From Homalodisca vitripennis (Eukaryota > Arthropoda > Insecta > Hemiptera > Cicadellidae), in the NCBI RefSeq assembly GCF_021130785.1, contig NC_060208.1, positions 54,540,501 to 54,604,500 of the forward strand: DNA of 64,000 bases, given 5' to 3'. Positions 51,709 through 63,993 of this stretch are shown here, in pieces (within the stretch, counting starts at the first letter, position 1; every line of letters starts with the position of its first letter). The position numbers and the translations under genes are program-made. The notes beneath the pieces are model-generated. The model made no database searches. It was not told the DNA's origin and saw only the letters and a program-made list of their open reading frames with translations.

Positions 51709-53171
51709 AAAATCTTCGCCCGTAAAACCGACTTTACAGGCAACCATAATTTTTATTTATGTATGCATTGCATCAACTGTAAAAAATAAAACTGAAAATA
51801 GCAATCTGGATTTGAGGAATCTTTTAAATTATTACTAACCAAGAAAATTTAAAAATGTCTATTGACGTTATCGCCGCTGTAACAAATGAGGAGATTTTGG
51901 CAACCAACACCGACAGTAAATAGAATAAGGACACCGCATAATGTCTGCTGCAGTCAATAGTCGATATGCGGTCCACTCTAGAGGATTAATAATACAAAAC
52001 ACAAATATTTGGAGGTGACAAGATTAATGTATTAATATTAATACTTTATTTTAATTTATTATATCGGTTGGTACTATTACTTGGGGAAATGATCTTTACA
52101 AAAATAACTATATTCACACTAAATAAGTGTTACAGAATTCCCCCATTCTGCGTGTAGCAACTTAAAAAAGGTCTGAGTGACCTTTAAAAAGTTGGTAACT
52201 GTAATACAAAACGTTTCTAACATGTGAAGAAAACAGTAAGTTTAAAGAGTATTCCATCGTGAAAACATAGTTATTCATTCATTTTTTTTTATTTCTTTAA
52301 CAACACATGACATTCCTTTTTTGTGTACTTTTCAACCAATTTTAAAGATTTTATTTCTTTATTGAAAAATGTACCAACTTATATTATATATACATAATAA
52401 CAAATTAACTTATTTTAAAAAGGATCATAACAAATGTCGAATAGTTAAAATTTATCTGATAATTTTACACATGTGCTTGATAGAAACCACCCGAAACTTT
52501 ATCAGTTTATTACAATAAATAAAGAAAATAAAAGTGTTTTATACATTAATATGTTTGATCAGAAATTAAAAATCTTTGTTTTGTGGCATGGGATTATGTG
52601 TGTGTAGGCCCAAATTTAGCTCTTGCTACTCTATTCTTATGCACAGGGTAGCAAGATTTGGGTGACGGAAAATTGTAAATTTTTCGTATTCATAATAAAA
52701 TATTTGAAAAGCATTAAAGTAATTATAATACGTCATGTTACATTACTTATAAGTCATATCATTATAAAGCTGTCTTAATAAAGGTTACGAACCGTAACAT
52801 ACACAAAATTGTGTATATCAACAGATACTGTTCTGCTGGGAATACGCAACCGTCGCCTATTGCTCTACTACTCTCGGATCAAAAATTCGAGTTTGATCAT
52901 ACTACCAGTTTGAACCAAGAAGTAAATAATAATCTAGCTTTTTTATTTCTGCGTGTTTAAAGTTTGGGAAGTTACTTTATATTAAAATTAAGATTTGGAA
53001 ATAAACAATGGCGTTCTACAGCTTAAAATTTAAATTAAATTAAATATTAACAGTTTTGTTCTTTTTGAGTTGTGCATTCATAACAAGATAATAAACCATA
53101 CATTTTGTTTTACACCAGTTAAAATATTTTTAACAGACCATTTCTTATTCAAACCGAAAGGTAATTTTTAC
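51709..53171. other. AT-rich stretch, no feature recognised
   Basis: No gene is supported. 52840-52900 has a weakly tRNA-like T-arm pattern but no cloverleaf. Confidence 0.45.
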
Positions 53172-53417
53172 TTAGTGATTAAGTTGATACGCTTGTTCTA
53201 AATTTTCAAATTTAATTTTGGAAGAATATTCTGGTACTTTCCCTATTAATGAGTAACCGTTAATAAATATTTCGTTATGAGCCAATGCGTGTTATGAAAC
53301 CAATTTATCACCTTTTCTGTTGGATGAAGACCGATAGTTATTCATCCTAATATGTAAGGGATTTGTCATTAAACCAATATAGCCCTTGGGACAAAATTTG
53401 CATGACAACTGATAAAC
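53172..53417 (-). pseudogene. Penelope-like element, GIY-YIG endonuclease domain
   Basis: A single minus-strand frame reads VYQLSCKFCPKGYIGLMTNP, LHIRMNNYRSSSNRKGDKLV, then one TAA, then HALAHNEIFINGYSL, and ends FENLEQAYQLNH. The order VY-x-LxCxxC-x3-YIG, then an R about ten residues on and a later HALAHN, is the pattern of the C-terminal GIY-YIG nuclease of Penelope-like retroelements. The VY and YIG motifs and the two cysteines are intact. One internal stop breaks the 82-codon frame. A related minus-strand frame upstream (53754-54140) is probably the same element. Confidence 0.7.
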
Positions 53418-53753
53418 TATATTCTTTTATATACAGTTAATGTTATTTGAAATTGGATATGTTTTATTAGTTATGCTACTTGTAAGGGTTTTAGAAGCAT
53501 TTAAAATTATGAATGTAGCACCACGCTTGTCTTCGCAAGAATGGACAACCAAAACTTTGTATTGGCATCTGAATTTGGAATTTTATAAGGCAATAATTTA
53601 GGTATTACCAGAAAATTCTTGTTTAGGGGCTTACTTCGGGGTTATTGAAAACACATTGTTTCTCAAGGGAGATGATTCTAAAATGTTGCCGTTTTTAATA
53701 TATTGTTAGTTTTATGTAGCCCCGGGAAAATTATGTAATACATTTTGGATCAT

Positions 53754-54140
53754 CTAATTATTCTTGTTGATGCTGTTGTTATACTTGTGAATTTGATTTC
53801 TAATAATCTTGATAGGGTAGTTCCTAGCAGTAAATGCTCTAGATAATGTTTTAATATAATGATGGTCATCCGAGTTGTTTGAACATAAATGTTTTACTCG
53901 GATTGATATCCTTTTTGGCATGGACTTTTTAATGTAAACAGGATAGTATATGTTATAGTGTAGGTAATATTGCTTTCTCGCCTTACTTTTAAAAGTATGT
54001 ACCGTACTAAGTTCAACTGTTAAAAAACTATCAACGTTGTTCCCAAAACGTTGTAATAATTTGTTTGCTTTCAATACTGGATATGTTGAAAAATGTATTC
54101 TATAACATTTGTCTATTTGTTTAGCAAGAGTTAAAATCAA
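53754..54140 (-). pseudogene. Penelope-like element, region between RT and nuclease
   Basis: A 128-codon open frame. HHYIKTLSRAFTARNYPIKI followed by IRNQIHK resembles the late segment in Penelope-like proteins where a long helix (L-x2-F-x-x-NYP-x2-I) precedes the nuclease linker. It lies 337 bp upstream of the GIY-YIG domain on the same strand, and the DNA between is frame-broken. The catalytic reverse transcriptase motifs are not seen, so the element is 5'-truncated. Confidence 0.5.
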
Positions 54141-56021
54141 TTACTATTGAATAGTAGTAAAGTCTTATCGATATTTTATACTTATTGTAAAATACATTTT
54201 AATGCGACATAGAAAAGATTGGTTTATTACTAGCATGATCTTTAATTTTATAAAACCAATAAGTATTATTTATAATATTGAACGCAGAGGAAGTTCAGTG
54301 ACTTTGGGAAATAATCATTACATGTATGGAACTGAGAAAGAAACCCTCCCCTGAGTTCAATTAATATTAGAGGAAGGAAAAGGAACAGATGGAAAAGAAA
54401 AGACGGATCGGACCGCTGGGGTTTTATAAGAGGTTCACGTAGAGTTTATATTCAGCTAGTGATTGCGTTGTCAGGACTCGGTGGAAGGGTTAGTGTGAGG
54501 GGTGGAGGGGGGAGGGAAACTGCAACGGATGTTTCACTGAGTTTTTAATTTTTCCAACTTTCCGCTTTGAGAGTTGTGTCATGTCCGCCTTGAGTTCTGG
54601 GAATTTGTTTCGCTGTAGCGGTTTAATTAAAGAAAAGTTAGTCATCTTTTCAACATCAGATTTGTACAAAAAATAAAAAATTGTGTAATAATTGTTGTAG
54701 AGAATGTCTTTACAAATAAAATGTTATTAAATCAATCGTAAGCATGTATGAAAAGCTAAAGCCAATCCACATAAAGTAGGTAGGTAGTAACAGCAATTAA
54801 AGTCTCGACGTTTTTGTTTAAAATCAGTGAATAACTAGAATATAATTGTATTTAACTGTTTTTGTCGGAAATTTGATTTTTTATTAGTTATATATTGCTT
54901 AAATATATGATGATTTCAGACGCCTGCTTTTATCTTATATGTGGTTGTGACTAGCATAAGTCAGAAATCTCAACAAATATGGTGTGTGATGACTCGGTGC
55001 ACACTAGTCTATATCGAAAAAGGACTATACTATGAAATAAACTAAAGAGTATATTCTTATCTGCTTACAATAATTATTGTCCAGTGACAACTAAAAGGAA
55101 ATTTTAAACAAAGAAATAAACTATAATTCTAATTTGTATGTACAGTATCATAACCCAACTAATACGTAAACAACCTAGGTATTTTATTTCTGAGAAAACC
55201 CGTTACTGAAAATATTATAAAAATAAAAACTTATTTTTTCCGATGGTGTGTATAACGATTTTTATACGATGATTACTATACTATGTAAAGACCCATCTCC
55301 ACATATATCTTAATCCTTTATTCCAAAAATATGTTCTGGGAAGATTTTATATGAGATTAAGAACACATAGTAACTCAAGATATCAAAGAGACAATACGTA
55401 CAAGAACTACTTCTAGGCCATCGAAGTATAAATAGTGCCAGTAGGGTTTAAAAGGTAAAACCAAATAATGTTTGCGGGATCCAATACCGACGAGAGTAAA
55501 CAAGTATATCAGATTTAATCTGGTCTAACGACCCGGCTCGTCGCAAAAAGTAATTTCAGTGGGGATCAGTGTAATAAGGTCATGTTTGCCGAGCAGACCT
55601 TCGACACACTGGCACACACATACGAGCTTACAATCAATACGTAGCCAGTTCCCTTTCTGCTGATACTAAGCTTTATGGCTCGTCTTAATTAGAGGATTTT
55701 ATCTTAATTTGTTTGAAATTTTGCAGCCAATATAATTCTGATAATCTTCCTCTCATTTGAATAGAAATCATGAAACTACCTATTTATTGATGTTATTAAA
55801 TATACAGAATATCAAATTGTTCCAAATTAAATACTAAGTTTTAAACAGCTAAGCCAAGCAATACGCTTGTAGAATACAATGATAAATCAATTTCACCGAA
55901 AATCAAATCTGATAAAATTGTAAAAATATAACAAAACATTTGTTCCGAAAATATTAGTAGATATTAGTGGTTTGAAGAAAAATAATAACAATACAAATTA
56001 GCGATCTCTAGAAAGTTCTTA
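54141..56021. other. Non-coding stretch, no feature recognised
   Basis: A G-rich piece lies at 54480-54525. A GC-richer piece at 55480-55680 has an acceptor-like AATTTCAG at about 55550-55557 and 27 open codons after it, too little to call an exon. Confidence 0.45.
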
Positions 56022-56872
56022 CTAGCAGTCCCCGCCGCTTCGCACGCAATTTCGTAGGTTTTGCACCTGTATGAGTTCGAGTGCACTTCTGGTCCGAGTG
56101 AATTTTATTTCCAATACTAATGTTGAATTTGCCTTCACCCCACGATCAAGGCAATACGTTAAAATGTGTATATTTTATGGTCATTGTTACGTACTTTAGT
56201 GTTTTTGTTCCATAGCTGATTTCTCTTTCCTGATCAAGAAAATAAAATAAACTCATAATAATTAAAAACTATTGAAAGTACATTAACAATGACAATATTT
56301 ACGGGTTTGTATATTTATAAACTAGAAAATATTGTAAATAATTTATAATATTTACAATATGTTTCAGTTTTTGGTAGATTAGTTTAAAAGCACAGTCCAG
56401 TAAACTTTCATCTAGAATAGTTCTTGCCGGCTACTTCAAAGGGAGTCTTGGTGTCAAATTCTGACATTTTTCCGGTTTTTATTTTTTAAGACATTTTCTA
56501 AGGCAGATGAGTACTTATTTAATCACTAATTTCGAAAAAAGCGTGAAAATTAATTATTTATTTATAAATTAGAGAACTTATTCACTATACAGGTAAATGT
56601 AAACAAATTGAAAATAATAAAAAATGTTTACACAGAACAATTGATTACATTACACATGCTCCTTTAGTTAATATTTCATAATTTTAGAGAACAATATGGG
56701 ATTTATCGCTACTTCAAAGGGGGGATAGTCTGGATGGACTTTCGAAAAAAGAATTCTTCCCAAGACCCCCGTAAGAATGTTCATGTAAAATTTAAGTACA
56801 ATCGGCTGAATAGTTTACGTGTGAAGCCAAAACAAACCAACAATCGCTCTCTCATTTATAAAATTATTAGGA
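56022..56872 (-). mobile_element. Helitron-like non-autonomous element (copy 3)
   Basis: On the minus strand it starts TCCTAATAATTTTATAAATG after an A and ends GGCGGGGACTGCTAG before a T. Its inside aligns with 38561-39275 and partly with copy 2. Length is 851 bp, with no coding. Confidence 0.65.
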
Positions 56873-56966
56873 TATACTTATAACAATTTATTTTATAATT
56901 TAAATATAACTGGTTAAGTTTAGATTGATTAAATATAAGTATATATCTTTATTAATTTAACGAAAA

Positions 56967-57040
<74 letters not shown>

Positions 57041-58309
57041 AATTTATAACTAAATAATATAATAATTTTAATTTACTTTATTTTAATATCTTTAGTATGT
57101 AGCTGTAAACCCACACAGTTTTTTCTCAGTAAATATTCACATACTGAAATAAGAGATATATTTGTTTAGCTGTTGTGTAGAGCTACCGTTATGAATAACT
57201 GAACGCAATGTCTGTAGGAGTCGGGCAATATTGCTTGCCTTTTATATTCACAAAAAGTCTAATACACACAGTCACTCGTAATGTTTTAACAAATAATACC
57301 GATATCATTATTTATATAAAAATCAGGTTTTACTGCCAATTCTCGAAAAAAATACCAGATATCTATTATTGCTCAATTGACTCTAAGACTTCTCTATTAG
57401 TGTTAAATTATAGAGGCCCAACATAAGAACCAACATACGCTGAAATAGTTCTGGAATATCCGTAATTACATAATTCTTACTGAGGTGATTGCGTTTCCTA
57501 CTTGACAGACCCTCAAAAACATTTTGAGCTCTTAGGATTTCCTGTTTGTAAAATGTTTTGCTTGTAAGATTTATGGTTGTACAATTTAAATTAATATGCT
57601 TATTACTACATATAATATGTATCAATTACTTAAATCTACGTTAATATATTTATACATTATTGCGTTTGTTGTTGAGAAATGCCTGGATATTACTGAATTA
57701 ACCTTGATTTTTTACTAGTCACGAGAAAAATGTACCCTAGAGTAAAAAAAGCGGACAAGTATATTTGTGAAAATGATATAAATTAACCAGATAATTAATT
57801 TCTATTGGATAATACCAATAAAAATATACTATGCACTCAAACAGAAGTCTAGTTAGTAACATTAAAATAAAAAATATAAATTAACTATTTTATAAAAAAA
57901 ATCTCTAAAATATTACTGATAGGGATATATAAATCCTAATTTTTCATGTGTCCTGTGTGTATTTCCGTCTCAGATCGTAATCATGTACGCGATAATAATT
58001 TTACAAAAATAAAAATAAATTAACATATGTTGAAAAACTACAAATTAATATCGTTGGTACATTTAATGTTTAGTTTATGTATAGATAATGTATGCTGTTT
58101 AAAATCAAATAGCAAGTTTTGTAGCTTTTAGTCATGAATATGGATGAAAATGATGTAAAAATTCACGCACAAAAAAATTATACAAGTGCAATGGCAATTT
58201 AACAACAAATCTACATTCAAAGACGTACTCGTGTTGTAAATCATTTTAAAATTTCCTCGTTTATCAAGTGATAATTTTTCACTAAAAAATTATATGACAA
58301 TATGTATGT
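56873..58309. other. AT-rich stretch with a (GT)n tract
   Basis: (TG)n occupies 56969-57037, about 34 units. The overlapping opposite-strand frames at 57208-57426 and 57383-57625 are not recognised genes. Confidence 0.6.
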
Positions 58310-58860
58310 CAGACCTGAAACATTTATTTATGTCTGTCTGTCTGTCCGCTTATCTTGAAAACGAACTGAGCTATAGAGAGATTTTGTCATGTGGCATTTT
58401 TCAACGTTAAAGGTCCGTATTTGATTAAGGCGCACTCTTGTATTGTCATTTTGTTTCTGAAACGAGATTTTAAGCAATCACCATACTTGCTAGCCCAACG
58501 CAACTTTTATTATTTGAATATGCTACTGCTTTGAAACCTAATTTAATGAACACAAATGTGAATTTATCATGTAGAAATATATCTGGAGAAAGATTTAATC
58601 TGTAATCCTTAAATTTTGTATAAAAGTTTATTTCTACATGGACAAAAGTAAATTCTTTGATAGTGTATATCCACCTATGTCATTTGGCTGAGCGTCATTG
58701 GAGCATATTACTCGGTAGGCAGTAAGAATTTATTTCTGGATTGGTTTTCTGTCTGCTACACACACCGAAAGACGTATCGAGAATGAAAAGAGTTATAGAT
58801 TTTAAATTTTGCAAGCAACATAATCGATTATTGGTGTGGTGTACTACACACTTTGGTACA
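58310..58860 (+). repeat. Modular dispersed repeat M
   Basis: Two modules: GTCTGTCTGTCTGTCCGCTT, ATCTTGAAAACGAACTGAGC, TATAGAGAGATTTTGTCATG, then TTTGAAACCTAATTTAATGA (shared with 24.2 kb) and TTTCTACATGGACAAAAGTA, GGCTGAGCGTCATTGGAGCA, TACTCGGTAGGCAG. Confidence 0.7.
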
Positions 58861-60954
58861 TAATGAAAGTTAAATTTTTAAGTTTTTGTGAATTTAATAG
58901 ATTTATATCATTCACATAAAAGTATCATGAATGGAATTTTGTCATTATAATTATTTTGTTACTACTTGTGTTAATTGCGATGTCAGTAGTTAAAAGTAGA
59001 TTTTAATATTTGAAAGCCAATTCAATGATTGCAGTTCAGACAATTAAATTATAATTATTGTTAAAGAGTGCATAAAGTACAAAATAAATAACGCATGTGA
59101 TTGTTAACACGGTCACTGCTAGACCTTCACAATCTCATGCAGTATGTTCCAGTGTTCAGACATCGTGTCGTATGTTAGCGGAAGTGTTTATAATATTTAA
59201 ATTTAAAACACATCATTAGTTACTATACTTTTGAAGTTTTATTAATTTTATTCTTAAATTTAGTACTTTACTACAGTTAGTTTTACGTCATAACATTTGT
59301 GGGTCATAAAAAACTTTTAACCATAAAATATATACTCCAATGACAAAGAAAAATGTATCATCAGCCCTTATAGTTACAAAACTGACCCGATTTTAACTGT
59401 ATTTATAATGGTTGCCATAAAATATGAAACAATAGTGGGTCTCTCCCGCTATAGATAGAATTTAATATATTGTCAATAAAATACGGTGACATAACACTTT
59501 TTACCGTATATGGTTGAAGGTACTTCTCTTTATTCCCACATTTAACCCTTCCACCGAATATCTGTCCCCCTCCTCCAGTCTTATCCCATTCTGATATTAC
59601 TATCTTATACTACATTTGTCACACCTGTTCACTCTAATGAACCAAAAACCTTTTGATCTTATATTCCTTTCATACACCACACAGTTGCATTATTTTGCTG
59701 TAAAAACTGTTAATAATAATTATTACTATTAGAATAAGAGCAAGTTAGATTTTTCTAACAGAAGCCTATCAAAGCTAAAAAGGAAGGCCTTCCACTAAGT
59801 TTCTCTTTTGCAATATTTCGCAATTGAAAAAGCTTTTCTTTTAACTGACGATTTGCCGTACTGTATTGATCACTCTTCCCAGAGGACCTTTGGTTTTAAC
59901 TAATTGCCCAGGCTTGTACACGTTGCAGCTAGTTTTGCAGTTCAGAAGATAAACTGGCTTCCAGGTTTTGTGGAAATGTGCAACAACAGCTGCTGTTCAA
60001 AATGTAAAGCAATTAATCCTTTATTTATAAAAGTACCGTTATGTTTTAATGCATCTATAGTATCGATGCCCAAGTTCAATGGCACGAAGACCATAACTCC
60101 TTAATAAATGTAGACTACACCAATGAAATATAATAAAATCATTTGAAACACATTTACTGCGATTATAGGATTATTACATGTCATACACAATATATACTAT
60201 AACGATTGAAAGTAGCTATATCGAAATTAAATGTTTTAGCTATTTTACTATGTTGATAAAAATTCCCTAACGCCTCATTTTACAGTGTTTAAAAGAATTG
60301 ACTATTTAGCCCATTTTAAATTGTACAAGTCATTACTACAATCAATTAAAACAAAATCGAAAGAACAACAATTTATTATTCGAAAGTGATTACTACTTGA
60401 AGGGCCGATCGTCTAGGCCTATTTGATAGGTGGTGATAGAAAGTATGTAAAACTTTACATAATTATTTTTTTATTCAATAAAATTATTTTTTGAGCAAAC
60501 CTAAAACTTTTAACCTGCTATATTTAAGAATTACCCAAAAAGATTTATGAACTTGAGATTTTTTTTTCAAAATTTTTATTGAATGCTTATCTTTGATGAG
60601 ACTTCTTGTACTATTAGACCAGTCTATCGCCTACATCATTCGTATTCTTGCTGAGCACTAAACAACGAAATGCGATCGTTTTTTTTTAAATTTTCCACTC
60701 ACCAAGATATTGCATTTTTAACGACGCGATGTTAGTGAGACTTGATGTACTCGCTTGCGTGCTTTACCAGGTAGTCTTTGACCCAGTGCATTCTGAGTAC
60801 GCACCTGAATAGATTGGCTGGCTAAACTTTACAAAATAATATCATAAAATAAATACAAACAATCACAAAATATTGTTTCCCTAGTAATCAAAATTTAAAA
60901 TGCATTCTAAATTCAAAACTGGGGCATAAACACGCTATGAAAATTAGGTGTGAC
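58861..60954. other. Non-coding stretch with one dispersed repeat
   Basis: 59395-59630 is the partner of 12190-12440. On the minus strand, 59760-59930 has a frame with KPGQLVKTKGPLGRVINTVR that faintly recalls the end of an LTR-retrotransposon integrase, too weak to call. No gene is supported. Confidence 0.4.
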
Positions 60955-61590
60955 TTAAATAAACTCACAATCCCAGCTGACCAACTTATTTTGAATTGCT
61001 TTCCATAAGTAATGTTGCCTATTAAGGTATGCAGTAAAGAGAAATATGGAGCATAAATCTATCAGCTTACTTTCCAAAATCAGAGATTTATTCAACAAAT
61101 GGCACCCAAATGCAGTGAAGATCTCCGTAAGAAAATCAATAAACTGTGTTACTGGTGAGCCCATCGTAACTGGATGACAGCGGTAAGGAAATTCACAGTA
61201 GCAGAACAAATCTTTAGTCCTACTTACAGCTGAACCCATCGTAAATGGATCACAGCGGTAAGGAAATTCACAGTAGAAGAACAAATCTTTAGTCCTACTT
61301 ACAGCTGAACCCATCGTAACTGGATCACAGCGGTAAGGAAATTCACAGTAGAAGAACAAATCTTTAGTCCTACTTACAGCTGAACCCATCGTAAATGGAT
61401 CACAGCGGTAAGGAAATTCACAGTAGAAGAACAAATCTTTAGTCCTACTTACACCTGAACCTAACGTAATTGGATCACAGTGGTAAGGAAATTCGTAGTA
61501 GCAGAAATTTACATATTTCAACTTTCTTATGAACAGAGATGAAGTGAGTTTCTTTTGAGCATGTTTATGTATGTATGAGTATGTTTCCAA
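60955..61590 (-). CDS. 211-codon ORF built around a 25-residue repeat, unknown
   Basis: The longest frame in the window. The middle consists of five units of 25 residues (75 bp each, anchors at 61160, 61235, 61310, 61385 and 61460), each about SAVSRTKDLFFYCEFPYRC then DPxTMG, with x being F, V or I. The unit keeps the frame because 75 is a multiple of three. Each has two cysteines seven residues apart. Flanks are unique: METYSYIHKHAQKKLTSSLF at the start, FLTEIFTAFGCHLLNKSLIL near the end. No signal peptide or known domain. It may be a plain minisatellite that happens to be open; the few differences between units include replacement changes, so they do not show protein-level selection. Confidence 0.25.
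   Translation of the reverse strand: METYSYIHKHAQKKLTSSLFIRKLKYVNFCYYEFPYHCDPITLGSGVSRTKDLFFYCEFPYRCDPFTMGSAVSRTKDLFFYCEFPYRCDPVTMGSAVSRTKDLFFYCEFPYRCDPFTMGSAVSRTKDLFCYCEFPYRCHPVTMGSPVTQFIDFLTEIFTAFGCHLLNKSLILESKLIDLCSIFLFTAYLNRQHYLWKAIQNKLVSWDCEFI
61160..61534 (-). repeat. 75-bp minisatellite, five copies
   Basis: Unit boundaries at CCCATCGTAA. Copies 2 to 4 differ at one or two positions, and the outer two are more diverged. On the minus strand most units contain CTGTAAGTAGG, which matches a 5' splice donor. Confidence 0.95.
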
Positions 61591-62454
61591 CTGATGAGTT
61601 TTTATGTGTACGAAAATTTTACTTCTCCAAAATGAGGTAGTTTGGGGGTATAAAAGATTTTAAATCGGATCCCCTACCTAATGACACCATTTTAAAGGTA
61701 TTATAAAAAGTACAATAATGTTTAAAATTTATTAATTATGAAATTGCGTTCCAAGAAATATTTTCTTTATGTCAAAACTTTTGTTATGGTTCTAGATAAC
61801 TGGATAAATTACGAAATGTACTTGCGTCTAGAATAGATGAATTGCTTATAATTAAGTGCGTAATAATAATACGTAGATTTATAGACATGCAGTTAAAACC
61901 TATTTAAATAGTTTATCCAAATTGTTAATAGATTATTTAATTTAATAATTCCGTGCAATAAGCAGTTTATAGGCTGTTGGAATGTTTTCACAACACATAG
62001 CACTCCGAAGAACACATTAGTTTTAAACCACCCTACTTTTCTAAGGACCGTGGGGTCGTTCGTATATTGCAACAAAGGCGATCACAAAAACTGTAAAAAA
62101 GGGGAGGGGTGTGTGGGAAGGTGGACATGTCGTCTAACTGAAGGGGCTATACGCACACACACTGACAAGGTGAGATCCAAATATGTATAGCACGACGGTG
62201 TCGCGACGTGGTGGCAACTTTCGGAAGCTCATACGCATACAGTATGGTAAAATCCAGTAAGGTGAGGTCCTACTCAAATCGAATATATCCGTGATCTCTT
62301 AACCGTTAGTTTGCTAACAATAAACAATTGAATACGGAAAGGCTAACTTCTAAAACTGAGTCAACTACAAAACACTGGGCCATAGTGTAATGCATGCAAC
62401 TTTCAATTTATGTAGTTGCATTCGCATCTCAGTTTCATTCTTCGAGATCAAAGT
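61591..62454. other. Non-coding stretch, no feature recognised
   Basis: A G-rich piece at 62100-62130 and moderately GC-rich DNA to 62280. No frame or RNA is supported. Confidence 0.5.
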
Positions 62455-63099
62455 TAACTTCCATATAAATCACGAGCATGTTTTATTGCATGCAAGCGGT
62501 GCACGACCACATGCGATGCAGCAATTTGAGACTAAGAAATAAACTACTGTACTTCGTGACTTGAGCACAAATATTCAGTGGGTTTGCAGTTAAACAAGCT
62601 GAACATTATTATTATTAGCTAATATGGAACGTTTTATGTATTGGATAGAGCAAAATCGCTATCTCTTCTATGTTTTGTTTTGTTCTTGTTCATTTTGTCT
62701 ATATTTTTATGTAGGTTTTATATAAATCGGCCTATTGCAATCGTCCTCATGGCTATAGCGCTAAACAAATGTTTTAGAATTCTCAGATCATCTAATACAA
62801 ATGTTTGTTTTTACGTATTTTGATATCTCGTAAAATTTAGCAATAAAGAGCGTACAAATTTTAAGTAGTTTAGATGTTTAATTGACACAACACTCATGGG
62901 GCAATAACTCTCAACGTGAATATAATAATAAATTTGAAACATTTAAAAACCCCATCATATTGAAACTTTAAAAACAAAAATTGTTATAAACATATAAAAT
63001 TTTTGTACAAACGTGGACTCGATTTAATCACAACTAACCAACAATTGTGATTGTAAACATATGTACTTATAACAATGAATTTGTACACAACATTGCAGG

Positions 63100-63101
<2 letters not shown>

Positions 63102-63153
<52 letters not shown>
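63102..63153. repeat. (CT)n microsatellite
   Basis: About 26 CT units, ending at the start of the R1 block GCACTCATTGG. Confidence 0.97.
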
Positions 63154-63156
<3 letters not shown>

Positions 63157-63786
63157 CTCATTGGGCAGAGAGTAAGGTTACTTCTAGAAAATCTTAATAT
63201 TCTAAAAAAATTTAAACTCAAAGTATTACTTTTATTATTGAAGACGTTTCACTACAACAATCTTTATCGTTACATAATGTTTTTCTGTTAAAATAAAATT
63301 AAAATGATTAACCTTATACCATCAGCCAGGACCCCACTGCGCAGTTTTATTTTACACTTATACAAACCGTTGACTTGTTAAAGACAAACATTCAGGGCTT
63401 GAGTTTAACAATATAAAAATGAAATTAGTGACTTGGAAATGGAGTAATGTAGAAGACTAAGTTGTCAAACGTTTCAGGCAATGCAAGGTAGAAGTCAAGT
63501 TATATTTGTGAAGTGCATTGTAGTGGAAAAAGTTATTGAAAACTAAAAACTCCATTATAAAAGTAGAAAAGTTTATCCTTTTATGTCTTATCATTTTATA
63601 TTTCCAATTATTTTCTATCATAGCACAGCCCATAACAATTGAAAATATTGTTATCTCCATCGGATGATAACAGCAGACTTTCGAGCTGCGATCAATAGAC
63701 ACAAAATGTTCAACGTTATTTTTCATCGTTTGAACAATATAAAAACGTTGACTCAGATAAAATCATTGGACTGAAAACATTCCTGA

Positions 63787-63993
63787 ATGTCAGATGTGTT
63801 CAACCGACTGTATTCGAAATGGCGAAATCCCCTTCTCTCACTCTATCTGCACCCTCTCACTAATACCACATCACCATCACACAATGAGTTCAGCCACCCA
63901 CGCCATCACTCGCACTCTTCTTTTGAGTTATATTTGATAGATTCGGTACAAAATATGTTTCAACTGATTGACAAAATTGGAAACGTGCTTTAA
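63787..63993 (+). CDS. Small ORF in R1 short copy (68 codons), unknown
   Basis: Same start and C-terminal end as 4026-4241: MSDVFNRLYS, then LYLHPLTNTTSPSHNEFSHP, RHHSHSS, LYLIDSVQNMFQLIDKIGNV. An insertion after residue 9 and a later deletion shift and then restore the frame. TATAAAA at 63738-63744 is 49 bp upstream of the ATG, as in the long copy. Confidence 0.3.
   Translation: MSDVFNRLYSKWRNPLLSLYLHPLTNTTSPSHNEFSHPRHHSHSSFELYLIDSVQNMFQLIDKIGNVL

Noticed and set aside
52840..52900. tRNA-like TTCGAG with flanking complementarity
   Set aside because: No D arm or acceptor could be paired.
55558..55660. Possible exon after AATTTCAG (two open frames)
   Set aside because: Under 35 codons, no convincing donor, no recognised product.
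59760..59930. Minus-strand KPGQLVKTKGPLGRVINTVR, like an LTR-element integrase C-terminus
   Set aside because: Only one short block; no LTRs, RNase H or integrase core nearby.
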